NCBI GenBank assembly: GCA_017432615.1
Contig: JAFRIV010000025.1
Coordinates: forward strand, 1 to 47,968
Reading direction: 5' to 3'
Length of the DNA: 47,968 bases
From: Oscillospiraceae bacterium
GTDB lineage: Bacteria; Bacillota; Clostridia; Oscillospirales; Oscillospiraceae
Both the position numbers and the translations under genes were made by a program. Within the stretch, counting starts at the first letter, position 1; every line of letters starts with the position of its first letter. The notes beneath the pieces are model-generated. The model worked only from the letters and a program-made list of their open reading frames with translations, was not told where the DNA came from and did not search any database. Of this stretch, positions 16,696-26,156 are shown in pieces.

Positions 16696-17619
16696 GAGCA
16701 GCCAGCCGCCCAGTGCAATTACAAGGGGCATGGTCAGCAGCGAGAGAAGCGTGCTCAAGGCGACACTGCTTGCTGCCAGTTCCGCATCCTGCCGGTAGGT
16801 GACAGCCAGCATGACAACAGATGCTGCTGCCGGTGACGCAATAGCGATCAGAGCGCTCATCCCCACAGTGCCGCCGACGGCAAAAACCTTCATGGCCAGC
16901 ATCATCAGGATCGGAGACAGCAGCAGTTTCTCTCCTGCCGCCAAAAGGCCGCCACGATCTGAGAAAAGCTGGAGCAGCGGTTTTCTCGACAGCTTCTGCC
17001 CCAGTACGATCATACACAGCGGAAGGTTCAGGGCAGCCAGCCTGCTGACCGCTTCTGCCGGCACTTTCGGAATTGTGATCCGAAAAAAGAAAAGCAGCAT
17101 GGCGGCGGCCGTTGCCAGTACGCAGGGATTCAGAAAACATTTTCTGGCAAGATCGTTCTTTTTTCCGGGAGCCATGGCTGCCGTCCCGAGCGGCCAGAAG
17201 ACCACATTGAACATTGCTACCGCTGCCGCACCGCAGAAAACGCCGTCCGCGCCAAACATCGCCTCCTGCAGCGGAAAAGCCATCATCGCACAATTGGGGA
17301 AAGCCGCCGCAAATCGCAGCGTGCTCTGCCTTTTCCGATTTTTATCGCGGATGGTGAGAAAAGCGATCGGAACAGCAATCAAATATCCCGCGCCCGCCAG
17401 AAGGCATGACAGAAGAAACTCCTGTACCAGCCTGGCTTCAAATTCCCTCTGAAATGCCAGAAGGATGGAGGACGGGATCGTGATCTTCATGCAGATATCC
17501 GTCAGGCCGTCAGCAAGCCGGTTGTCGATCATCCCCTGCTTCCCGCAGACATATCCTATCAGCATCATAAGGAAAACGATCAGGATCTGTTCTCCGATGG
17601 TCATAAAACTGTTTATCAT
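16690..17619 (-). CDS. AEC (auxin efflux carrier) family permease
   Basis: A 309-residue membrane protein with about ten segments in two five-helix halves, as in the AEC/BASS fold. Visible signatures are the N-terminal MLIGYVCGKQGMID, FPNCAMMAFPL in the first half, and a second-half crossover (SPAAASVVMLA). Bacterial members export or import small organic acids, but the substrate cannot be read. The ATG at 17619 is preceded by GGGGAAGGA. The gene converges on the HExxH gene and diverges from the aldo/keto reductase. Confidence 0.88.
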   Translation of the reverse strand: MINSFMTIGEQILIVFLMMLIGYVCGKQGMIDNRLADGLTDICMKITIPSSILLAFQREFEARLVQEFLLSCLLAGAGYLIAVPIAFLTIRDKNRKRQSTLRFAAAFPNCAMMAFPLQEAMFGADGVFCGAAAVAMFNVVFWPLGTAAMAPGKKNDLARKCFLNPCVLATAAAMLLFFFRITIPKVPAEAVSRLAALNLPLCMIVLGQKLSRKPLLQLFSDRGGLLAAGEKLLLSPILMMLAMKVFAVGGTVGMSALIAIASPAAASVVMLAVTYRQDAELAASSVALSTLLSLLTMPLVIALGGWLLL

Positions 17620-17721
17620 CCGCTGTCCTTCCCCTTTTTCGCAATGCGGCAATCATACATCAAATGCCTGCCGCTTGCAAGGGGATTTTTCTATAAAGAA
17701 GATATGCCGTACAGGAACTGC

Positions 17722-17750
17722 TTGTGAAACGGGAAGAAATATGATAGCAT
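17722..17750 (+). promoter_or_regulatory. Probable promoter of the aldo/keto reductase
   Basis: TTGTGA (17722-17727), 17-base spacer, TAGCAT (17745-17750). This is a moderate match, 38 bases before the ATG. Confidence 0.45.
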
Positions 17751-17787
17751 GAAGCTCACCATGAATCCAGATTATGGAGGACAGAAT

Positions 17788-18750
17788 ATGGAATACCGAC
17801 AAATCGCCCATGTAAAGCAGCCCGTATCCCGTATCTTTTTAGGGACGGCTTCTCCAAGCTTTCTTAAAGGGGAGGAAAACAATGCCCTGCTGGATGCTGC
17901 CCTGGCCGCGGGGATCAACGCGTTTGACACCGCGCGAAATTACGGGCTTTCGGAACGTACCATCGGCAGATGGCTGCAGGACACGGGGCGGCGGGAAGAA
18001 GTGGTTCTTCTTTCCAAATGCGCCCACCCGGATCTGCTCGGGCGGAAAAGGGTCTCGGAAAAAGAGATCCGGAAAGACTTTGAAACGTCGTCCCGCCTGC
18101 TTGGCACCGACTATATTGACATTTATCTTCTGCACCGCGATGATCCGAAAACGGACGTTCAGGTCTCCGTTGAAGTTTTCAATGCAATGCATGCCGAGGG
18201 AAAGATCGGTGCCTTCGGCGCATCGAACTGGGATCACCGGCGCATTCAGGAAGCAAATGAATACGCCGAAGCCCATAACCTGATTCCCTTTACCGTTTCC
18301 AGCCCGCACTTCGGGCTCGCCCGTCAGCAGGCAGATCCCTGGGGCGGCGGCTGTGTAACACTGACGGGGAAGGAAAATGCGGAAGCCCGCAAATGGTATG
18401 CGGAGACGCAGATGCCTGTAATCTGCTATTCCAGCCTGGGGAGAGGCATCCTTTCCGGAAAGCTGAAGAGCAGCGATGCGGATCATGCCGCAAAGATCCT
18501 TGATTCCGTTGCCATGAAAGGATACGGCTGTCCCGACAACTTTGTGCGTCTTGCCCGGTGCGAAGCGCTGGCTGCTGAAAAAGGGTGCAGCGTTTCACAG
18601 ATTGCAATGGCCTGGATCTATCATCAGCCGATCAACACGTTTGCTGTTGTAACAATGTCTTCCCCGGAACGGATAAGGGACAATATTGCCTCCCTCTCCA
18701 TTGCTCTTACGGAAGAAGAAGCGCGCTATCTGAATCTCGAAGAAGGCTGA
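17788..18750 (+). CDS. Aldo/keto reductase
   Basis: A 320-residue NADPH-dependent oxidoreductase of the AKR (TIM-barrel) superfamily. The catalytic tetrad is visible as Asp and Tyr in FDTARNYGLSE, Lys in LLSKCAHP and His in LLHRDD. The barrel strand GAFGASNW and the C-terminal cofactor region (TMSSPERIRDNIASL) are also in place. The physiological substrate is unknown. The ATG at 17788 follows TGGAGG; an earlier in-frame ATG at 17749 lacks a ribosome site. It appears to be a single-gene unit. Confidence 0.92.
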   Translation: MEYRQIAHVKQPVSRIFLGTASPSFLKGEENNALLDAALAAGINAFDTARNYGLSERTIGRWLQDTGRREEVVLLSKCAHPDLLGRKRVSEKEIRKDFETSSRLLGTDYIDIYLLHRDDPKTDVQVSVEVFNAMHAEGKIGAFGASNWDHRRIQEANEYAEAHNLIPFTVSSPHFGLARQQADPWGGGCVTLTGKENAEARKWYAETQMPVICYSSLGRGILSGKLKSSDADHAAKILDSVAMKGYGCPDNFVRLARCEALAAEKGCSVSQIAMAWIYHQPINTFAVVTMSSPERIRDNIASLSIALTEEEARYLNLEEG

Positions 18751-18785
18751 ATAATCTCCTTCATTCGCCGTGCTCTGCCTGCAAA

Positions 18786-18846
18786 CAGCGGGACAAACGG
18801 AACAGTTTGCCTGAAAAGGCTTTGAATTGTCCCGTTTGTCCCGCTG
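18786..18846. repeat. Perfect 15-bp inverted repeat with long loop
   Basis: CAGCGGGACAAACGG (18786-18800) and CCGTTTGTCCCGCTG (18832-18846) are exact reverse complements with 31 bases between, and the match extends inward with one mismatch. A small inner hairpin (GCCTGAAAAGGC) lies in the loop. It sits just after the reductase gene but has no T run, so it is only possibly a terminator. Confidence 0.7.
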
Positions 18847-18924
18847 CTGCGATAAACAAGTATGGATTTCGGATCGAACCTGCTGTGAGAGAGTTGAGGA
18901 CGGAAAGCGGAGGGGGAGTTTTCC

Positions 18925-18953
18925 TTGCCGCTTTTGTCAAAATATGATAGAAT
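18925..18953 (+). promoter_or_regulatory. Promoter of the transglutaminase-like gene
   Basis: TTGCCG (18925-18930), 17-base spacer, TAGAAT (18948-18953), about 55 bases before the ATG. Confidence 0.55.
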
Positions 18954-19009
18954 CATTAAAAAACATTCCGGCAAAAAAACAGCCTCAATGGTATAAAGAG
19001 GTACAAAGT

Positions 19010-20878
19010 ATGAAAAAAACACTCTGCTTTATTTTGTCCGTACTGCTGTTCTCGCTGTGCCCCCTTGCCTTCGCAGAGGGAACCAGCGCCGATAACTGGC
19101 ATCCCATTCTGGAGGACGGCCTGCCGGAATACAACATGCCGCCCATCCCGGACGGATATGAGGATGAGTTTTTTATTCCCGGTCAAAAAAACTATGGCGT
19201 CATGCAATCCGACAAGATCATCACCACGGTCACGGAGAGCGGCGATTATTTCACCGGCATGACCTGGACGGTCTCCGCCTCCGGCGGCAGTGGGAATTAT
19301 ATCTATTCCTTTTTTGTTGTAAAAGGGAAAACCGAAAACGGGAAAATCAACTACTATCAGTCTCCCAATGGCATACAAGAAAAGACCTCTTCCAACACGT
19401 TCACCTACATCTTTCCGGAAAACGGCCTGTATCAGCTCTGGGTCGATGTATATGATCTGGAAGAAAGCACTTATAACCGAAAGATCATTCCCTACACAGT
19501 GGAGGTAGCGGGTCACGAGGCAATGGATTTCACCGTCAGCATGAGCGGAACGCCCTTCAACGGACCGCTGACCTGGACGGTCAACCCGGTGGGAGGCTCC
19601 GGGCAGTATAAATACTTCATCTATCTGTCCTGCCCGGCACTTACCTTTGGGGACACTAAGACAATCACCTATAACAAAGATGCGACAACCCGGAATACTC
19701 TGAGCTATGAACTTGTAATGAGTGCTGACTATGAATTGCAGGTCTGGTTGAAGGATACGAATACCGAGAACACCGTCTATAAAAGTTTCCCCTATTCCTT
19801 TCACTCCTCGGAATATCCTCCGCTCGAGGTCAAGGTGAACGAAATCGTCAGCCAGTGCCTGGCCGCCGGCTGCACCACTGACTATCAGAAAGCTCTCTGG
19901 CTGCACGACTGGCTGACATTGAACGCGGACTACGACAACAACTATGTGCATTACGGACCGGACGGTGTTCTGCTGTGCGGCTCCGGTGTCTGTGACAGCT
20001 ATTCCAAGGCCTTTTGTCTGTTGGCAAACGCGGCAGGTCTGGATGCTGCGCGTGTGATCAATGTGGTTCACGCCTGGAATGCCGTTCAAATTGACGGACA
20101 GTGGTGCTATCTTGACGCTACCTGGGACGACCCCGGCCAGGGGAATGAATATCATCTCTATTTCGGCATCCCCTTTGAAATCATGGCTATCGATCATCCG
20201 AATTTTACGGATCGATACAATTGCACCACCTACGTAAACAGTTATTATTACAATACACCGGAATTCGGCCAGGCCTGGGGCGCCGCACTGGCCGGCGCCA
20301 TCCAGGAGGAGCTGCAAAATGGCATCTATGATTTTTATGTACCTCTGGCCGGAGAATATTCCGCCGAGGGATACACTTTCTCCAATCGCAATACGCTCGG
20401 TACTGTACTGGCCGATAATCTGTCGCTCCTGTTTGCAGGAAACTACAGCTATTCCTTTGGCGTCAAGCCCGTCAGCCTCTTCCTGAACAAGGTAGAATAT
20501 GACACCTATTACGTTGAGGCTTATGTGGATTTTGCCGAAAAACACCTGATACTTCCCGAAAATCAGGAGGTCATCGGAGCAGAGGCCTTCATGGGCAACC
20601 GATCCATCCGGTATGCAGTCCTGCCTGATATGGTTACTGAGATCGGTGAGCGCGCCTTTGCAGGCTGCGATGATCTCTGGGCTGTCACGATTGAGAGTTT
20701 CGACGCCGCCTTCGGCAAGGATGTGTTTGACCGCGATAACGGTCATCTGCTGCTGCTTGTATACCCGGGCAGCACCGCCGAGGACTACGCCGACAGCAAT
20801 GGGCTGCGCTATTCCTACATCATGCCGGAGGAGGGGGATGAGGTCCCCGATTACCCGATCAATCCCACAGTCCACTGA
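19010..20878 (+). CDS. Secreted transglutaminase-like protein with leucine-rich repeats
   Basis: A 622-residue secreted protein. Residues 1-23 form a classical signal peptide ending LAFAEG. Two related Ig-like segments follow (TGMTWTVSASGGSGNYIYSF and GPLTWTVNPVGGSGQYKYF). A transglutaminase/papain-like domain has the full triad Cys328 (GVCDSYSK), His354 (VVHAWNAV) and Asp369 (LDATWDDP). The last part is a BspA-type leucine-rich repeat region (VIGAEAFMGN, EIGERAFAGC). It is probably a surface or released enzyme acting on peptides or peptidoglycan; the family also includes proteases and cross-linkers. There is no sortase motif or other anchor. The ATG at 19010 follows AAGAGG. Confidence 0.88.
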   Translation: MKKTLCFILSVLLFSLCPLAFAEGTSADNWHPILEDGLPEYNMPPIPDGYEDEFFIPGQKNYGVMQSDKIITTVTESGDYFTGMTWTVSASGGSGNYIYSFFVVKGKTENGKINYYQSPNGIQEKTSSNTFTYIFPENGLYQLWVDVYDLEESTYNRKIIPYTVEVAGHEAMDFTVSMSGTPFNGPLTWTVNPVGGSGQYKYFIYLSCPALTFGDTKTITYNKDATTRNTLSYELVMSADYELQVWLKDTNTENTVYKSFPYSFHSSEYPPLEVKVNEIVSQCLAAGCTTDYQKALWLHDWLTLNADYDNNYVHYGPDGVLLCGSGVCDSYSKAFCLLANAAGLDAARVINVVHAWNAVQIDGQWCYLDATWDDPGQGNEYHLYFGIPFEIMAIDHPNFTDRYNCTTYVNSYYYNTPEFGQAWGAALAGAIQEELQNGIYDFYVPLAGEYSAEGYTFSNRNTLGTVLADNLSLLFAGNYSYSFGVKPVSLFLNKVEYDTYYVEAYVDFAEKHLILPENQEVIGAEAFMGNRSIRYAVLPDMVTEIGERAFAGCDDLWAVTIESFDAAFGKDVFDRDNGHLLLLVYPGSTAEDYADSNGLRYSYIMPEEGDEVPDYPINPTVH

Positions 20879-20908
20879 ATAGTTTGCCGGAAAAGCTTTC
20901 TTTATTAA

Positions 20909-20944
20909 AAAAAGATCCGAGGCATTTGCTGCCCCGGATCTTTT
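20909..20944. terminator. Bidirectional terminator
   Basis: AAAAGATCCG (20910-20919) pairs with CGGATCTTTT (20935-20944), with a second inner stem GGCA/TGCC. It serves both the transglutaminase-like gene and gapA, which converge here. Confidence 0.85.
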
Positions 20945-20960
20945 GATTTCAGTATAAAAC

Positions 20961-22093
<1,133 letters not shown>

Positions 22094-22190
22094 TACTGCT
22101 GAGAAAAAAGTTGCCCCGAATCCTATAGAATTTTCACGGAATTATCTGTTTTTTTCCAATTTTTATTGTGCAAAATGTCAAATCCGTTTT

Positions 22191-23120
22191 TCAGGAGTAG
22201 ATTCCCCCGCCGATGAACTCCCGTAAAACGGAATCATACGGAACATCGCTTTCCTTGATAACGCCGAACAGCTGAATCGCAGGCAGAACTTTGCGCAGCT
22301 CCTCATACCGCTCCACGCCTTCCGGCACTGTCTGGAATAGTTTTGTGGCTGTGTGATTCATCACGGCCATCTCACAGGCGAGAACGGAATCCACCTGAAA
22401 GTCGGCGAATTTTTTATACGGCGTGATATACAGTTTTTCCCCTCTGCGCACGTTGGCCCACATGGCCATTGTTTCTGCCGGATCCGCCCCTCGGAAATTA
22501 TAGTCACGCACGGTACGGCGCACCAGACGGAACCAGGTATTTTTAAATACGATTCTCCCGTTGAACATCACGTTGGAATTGGCGGACACATGGATCTTGA
22601 ATGCTTTCGCATGCCGCCCGGCTATTTTGTCATTAAGCGCGTGGATCCCTTCGAAAATACAGATCTCATCCTTCTTCAGCCGGACGGATTTTGACGGCTC
22701 GGACACGCGCATCTGCCGGGAAAACTCATACTTCGGCACGAAGATCCGCTCTCCCCGTTCAAGCTGCTCAAAATGGCGGTTCATCAGCTCCATGTCCAGG
22801 CACAGGGGAGATTCCAGATCATAATCTCCTTCCGGCGTTCTGGGGGTTTTCTCTCCGACGGTAAAGAAATAATCATCCATGCTGATATAATGTGTGCCGA
22901 TCCCGCGCTTTTTCAGCGTTTCGCTGAGCTTCATGGCAGTCGTAGTCTTCGCCGATCCTGATGGGCCAGCAAGCAGGATAACCGGACTGTTTTTCAGGTT
23001 CTCGGCCACCATCTCAGCGGCTTTTTCCAGCTGTTCGTTGTAATGTGCCTCGCATTCCTCACAAAACCCTTTCGGGTCTGTAACGGTTTTCATGTTGATC
23101 TCGCTCAGGTCATACGCCAT
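22191..23120 (-). CDS. Uridine kinase/phosphoribulokinase-family P-loop kinase
   Basis: A 309-residue P-loop kinase. The Walker A motif is GPSGSAKT, followed by SMDDYFF as in uridine kinases and phosphoribulokinases, and IFEGIHALND as the strand ending at the lid. The N-terminal 45 residues, including CEECEAHY, are additional to the simple uridine kinase. Clostridial genomes often carry this longer form, and its real substrate is uncertain. ATG at 23120 lies inside the 3' end of hemZ (11-base overlap); an in-frame GTG at 23129 is the alternative start. The two genes are co-transcribed. Confidence 0.85.
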   Translation of the reverse strand: MAYDLSEINMKTVTDPKGFCEECEAHYNEQLEKAAEMVAENLKNSPVILLAGPSGSAKTTTAMKLSETLKKRGIGTHYISMDDYFFTVGEKTPRTPEGDYDLESPLCLDMELMNRHFEQLERGERIFVPKYEFSRQMRVSEPSKSVRLKKDEICIFEGIHALNDKIAGRHAKAFKIHVSANSNVMFNGRIVFKNTWFRLVRRTVRDYNFRGADPAETMAMWANVRRGEKLYITPYKKFADFQVDSVLACEMAVMNHTATKLFQTVPEGVERYEELRKVLPAIQLFGVIKESDVPYDSVLREFIGGGIYS

Positions 23121-24576
23121 AAAATTCACCGATCCTTTCCTTGTTTTTACAGGTCGTTTCTATCTGCTGTATATATTCCAGCGGGTATTTCGGTGCCGTG
23201 AGGCGGATATTCTTTCCTCCCCCGGGATGGATCAGCTTTGTGGAGCCTCCCCCGCCGGAAGCCAGAATAGTACAGAGCTCCTCCATCATACAGATGTTAT
23301 ACAGGTTCTCATGCCCAGGTTTCGTCCAGCCGGTGTTTTCAAACCCGCCGGACATATTCTTCTGCCGGTAAAGATAATAGGGCGCATATCCGTTTTCCCG
23401 CAGCTTCGGATAAGCATAGGCCAGCATCTCCCCTACCGCTGCAGGAGAAGGGATCTCCTTCTTTCCCAGCATCAGTCCGGAGCCTTTTTTCAGAGACAGC
23501 GTGTGCACGGTAATATTTTCCGGCGAGAGAGCAAGCACGGTATTCAGAGAGCGGGCAAAGCCCTGTACCGTATCCTCCGGCAGCCCGGCGATGAGGTCCA
23601 TATTGGCAGCCATGCCGCCGCACTCTTTGACCATTTCAAGCGCCGTAAGGATGTCCTGCGCCGTATGCCGCCTGCCGATGGCTGCCAGAACGGCATCATC
23701 CATCGTCTGCGGATTAACGGAAACCCTGTTCACCCCGTGGGCATGCAGGACCTGCAGTTTCTCCGGGGTGATGGTATCCGGCCGGCCGGCTTCCACGGTA
23801 TATTCCCGCAGGGCACTGAGATCAAATTCCGTCTCCACAGCACTGCATAAGCGGTCCAGCTGCTGCGCCGAGAGGGTGGTCGGGGTCCCTCCGCCGGCAT
23901 AAACGGTTACGACCCTCCCCCCGATCCTTTTTACCTGGGCGGCATTGGCACGTATCTCCAGCAGCAGTGCCTCCAGAAATCGGTCAATCAGTGCCATGCT
24001 TTTTCCCACAGACTGGCTTACGAAACTGCAGTAAGCGCAGCGTGTGGGGCAGAAGGGAATGCCGATATAGAGGCAGAGATCTCTCTCCCGGAGAGAATCC
24101 TCAGCCCGCAATGTGGCAAGGGACGTCTCATAGCACAGCTCCGCCCGCTCCTTTGTCACGTCGTACTCCCGAATAAAGCGGCGGATCGTCTGCCCGGAGG
24201 AAGCCCCTTCCCGGATCAGACTGTGCATCAGTTTTCCCGGCCTCACACCGGTCAGCGCGCCCCAGGGCGGCCGAGGCAGGCCGGAAGTACGTGCAGCGCG
24301 GTAAATCGCACTTTTTATAATGAACTGACAAAGCCTGTCCTGCTCGACGGCATCGGTCAACCGGCTCGTCTGCACGGCAGCTCTGCCGTGGAACATCCCT
24401 CCGCCGGCACGATACGTGCACCCCACCGTTGTAAACTTTGTACCGGCATACAGGATCACAGAGAGTTCCGCTGTTTCCCGGTCTTCGGTATATTCCGTCT
24501 TCTCCCCCGGGAAAAGTGTTGCGATCGTCTGCTCCACTGCGTACTGATATGTGTGGCCGTGCAAATAAACCTTCAT
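23110..24576 (-). CDS. hemZ: HemZ, radical-SAM coproporphyrinogen dehydrogenase-like protein
   Basis: A 488-residue protein of the HemN/HemZ group. The N-terminal 150 residues are the HemZ-type extension (ALTGVRPGKL). The radical SAM motif is CPTRCAYCSF, followed by the SAM-binding segment YAGGGTPTTLS and VEAGRPDTIT. HemZ proteins occur in many Clostridia without a full haem pathway, so true coproporphyrinogen activity is not assured. The ATG at 24576 follows CCGGAGGCGGCAGG. It diverges from the CarD gene and leads an operon with the kinase. Confidence 0.93.
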   Translation of the reverse strand: MKVYLHGHTYQYAVEQTIATLFPGEKTEYTEDRETAELSVILYAGTKFTTVGCTYRAGGGMFHGRAAVQTSRLTDAVEQDRLCQFIIKSAIYRAARTSGLPRPPWGALTGVRPGKLMHSLIREGASSGQTIRRFIREYDVTKERAELCYETSLATLRAEDSLRERDLCLYIGIPFCPTRCAYCSFVSQSVGKSMALIDRFLEALLLEIRANAAQVKRIGGRVVTVYAGGGTPTTLSAQQLDRLCSAVETEFDLSALREYTVEAGRPDTITPEKLQVLHAHGVNRVSVNPQTMDDAVLAAIGRRHTAQDILTALEMVKECGGMAANMDLIAGLPEDTVQGFARSLNTVLALSPENITVHTLSLKKGSGLMLGKKEIPSPAAVGEMLAYAYPKLRENGYAPYYLYRQKNMSGGFENTGWTKPGHENLYNICMMEELCTILASGGGGSTKLIHPGGGKNIRLTAPKYPLEYIQQIETTCKNKERIGEFYGV

Positions 24577-24647
24577 CCTGCCGCCTCCGGTGGTCTGTGG
24601 ACTGTCAGGAAAAGAATCATATTTTTTCCTGTTTTTTGAAAAAAAAT

Positions 24648-24676
24648 TTGCTTTTTGTGTTGTATTGCTGTATACT
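24648..24676 (+). promoter_or_regulatory. Promoter of the CarD gene
   Basis: TTGCTT (24648-24653), 17-base spacer, TATACT (24671-24676), in an AT-rich stretch. Confidence 0.65.
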
Positions 24677-24728
24677 GTATGTGTATGGAATATAGTTGGG
24701 GTTTTGTTTGGATTTTTTGGGGTATTTT

Positions 24729-25217
24729 ATGTATTCAGTTGGCGAAAAGATCATCTATGCAGAAAGCGGGGTTTGTACAATCGAGCAGATAGCGCCTCTT
24801 GCCTCCGGTTCTTCGGAGGACAGGCTCTATTACCACCTCCGGCCTCTGGTCGGTTCCGGCGTATATTTTGCACCGGTAGATTCCAATGCTTTCATGCGGC
24901 GGCTCATCAGCCGGGAAGAAGCAGAGTCTCTGATTGATGCGATGCCAAACATCGAGCCGGCTATCTGTCAGGACAGCCGTTTCAACCATGTGGACGCCTT
25001 TTATCGGGATATCTTCCGGCTGCACACACCGGAAGCACTGGTGTCGATCATCAAAGGGCTCACCTTGCGGATGTCTACCAGGAAAACGAAAAGTTCCCGG
25101 GCGGAAGCCACCATGAAGCGGGCCAAAGAAGTTCTCCACGGCGAGTTGAGCGTCGCGCTGGGGATGGAGTACAAAGAGGTGGAACCCTACATCCGGCAAA
25201 GGCTGGAAGAGGCATAA
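24729..25217 (+). CDS. CarD-family transcription regulator
   Basis: A 162-residue protein. Residues 1-60 are the Tudor-like RNA-polymerase interaction domain (MYSVGEKIIYAESGVCTIEQI, with YYHLRPL). The remainder is the helical DNA-contacting domain. CarD-type proteins bind the polymerase beta subunit and steady open complexes. The ATG at 24729 is chosen because the CarD domain starts there; the ribosome site is weak (GGGGTATTTT). The stop codon lies inside the terminator hairpin. Confidence 0.9.
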   Translation: MYSVGEKIIYAESGVCTIEQIAPLASGSSEDRLYYHLRPLVGSGVYFAPVDSNAFMRRLISREEAESLIDAMPNIEPAICQDSRFNHVDAFYRDIFRLHTPEALVSIIKGLTLRMSTRKTKSSRAEATMKRAKEVLHGELSVALGMEYKEVEPYIRQRLEEA

Positions 25218-25231
25218 CCTGCCTCTTTTTT
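25208..25231 (+). terminator. Terminator after the CarD gene
   Basis: AGAGGCA-TAACC-TGCCTCT followed by a T run. The 5' arm overlaps the last codons of the gene. Confidence 0.85.
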
Positions 25232-25262
25232 ATTGTCCTTTTTCAGAGGCCGACTGGTGCTT

Positions 25263-26132
25263 CTACAGCAGCTGCCCTACGGGCACGGCACAGCAGGCAA
25301 AGGAGAGTCCTTTCTTCAGTTCCTCGCAAGCGGCTTCTGCTTCCGCTTCTTCGAGAAATACTCCGAAGACGGCAGATCCTGTGCCGGTCATAATGGCCCC
25401 TTCCGCACCGCGGTTGAAAAGCTTCCGCTTGATTTCGGCAATACTTTTCATCCGCCTGTCTGGTACGTCTTCAAATACGTTGTACATTCTGCGGCAAAGC
25501 GCACGCACGTCTCCTGCTGCAATAGCTTCCAGCATCCCGGCCGTGTCCGGGTGAACATGCAGCTTCGCCCTGTCCAGTGCCCGAAACAGTTCCGGAGTGG
25601 AGATCGAAAAATCCGGCTTGCCGATCACGAACCGGCACCCCTGCAGGGGAGTAAGCGGGGTAAGCCGTTCTCCTCTGCCTTCTGCGAGGGCCGTTCCTCC
25701 CAGCAGGCAAAACGCCACATCCGAGCCCACTGCTTCCGCAAGGGAAAGCATTGCTTCCCGGTCCAGCTCATTGCCGAAATACCTGTTCAGCCCCCGCAGA
25801 ACTGCTGCGGCATCGGTAGAACCGCCAGCCATTCCCGCTCCGACGGGAATTCTTTTTTTTATGCGGATCATGGCGCCGGTATCTTCGCGGCCCGTCTGTT
25901 TGAAATAGATCTTTGCCGCCTTGACGGCCAGATTCCTCTCATCCTGCGGGAGATACGGCAGGCCTGTTTCGGCACGCACTGTTCCGCCTGTCCGCAGTTC
26001 GATCACAAGCTCATCACAGAGAGATACCGTCTGCATGACCATGACCATGTCATGATATCCGTCCTCTCTCGCACGGGAGACGTCCAGCGATAAATTCAGT
26101 TTTGCATAAGCGTTTTCGTATATTGTTTCCAT
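25263..26132 (-). CDS. ispE: 4-diphosphocytidyl-2-C-methyl-D-erythritol kinase
   Basis: A 289-residue GHMP kinase of the non-mevalonate isoprenoid pathway. It starts with the family signature AYAKLNLSLDV...DGYHDM. The ATP loop is PVGAGMAGGSTDAAAVL near residues 95-111, and GTGSAVFG forms the third motif near the C-terminus. It phosphorylates CDP-methylerythritol. It lies 24 bases after the trkH-type gene and appears to be the last gene of that operon, an unusual pairing with potassium uptake. Confidence 0.95.
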   Translation of the reverse strand: METIYENAYAKLNLSLDVSRAREDGYHDMVMVMQTVSLCDELVIELRTGGTVRAETGLPYLPQDERNLAVKAAKIYFKQTGREDTGAMIRIKKRIPVGAGMAGGSTDAAAVLRGLNRYFGNELDREAMLSLAEAVGSDVAFCLLGGTALAEGRGERLTPLTPLQGCRFVIGKPDFSISTPELFRALDRAKLHVHPDTAGMLEAIAAGDVRALCRRMYNVFEDVPDRRMKSIAEIKRKLFNRGAEGAIMTGTGSAVFGVFLEEAEAEAACEELKKGLSFACCAVPVGQLL

Positions 26133-26156
26133 CGTTTGCCTTTCGTTGTACGACGC

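Noticed and set aside
22094-22190. Second gapA promoter at TTGACA near 22175
   Set aside because: No acceptable -10 box at 16-18 bases; the TTGATT/TATGAT pair nearer the gene is better.
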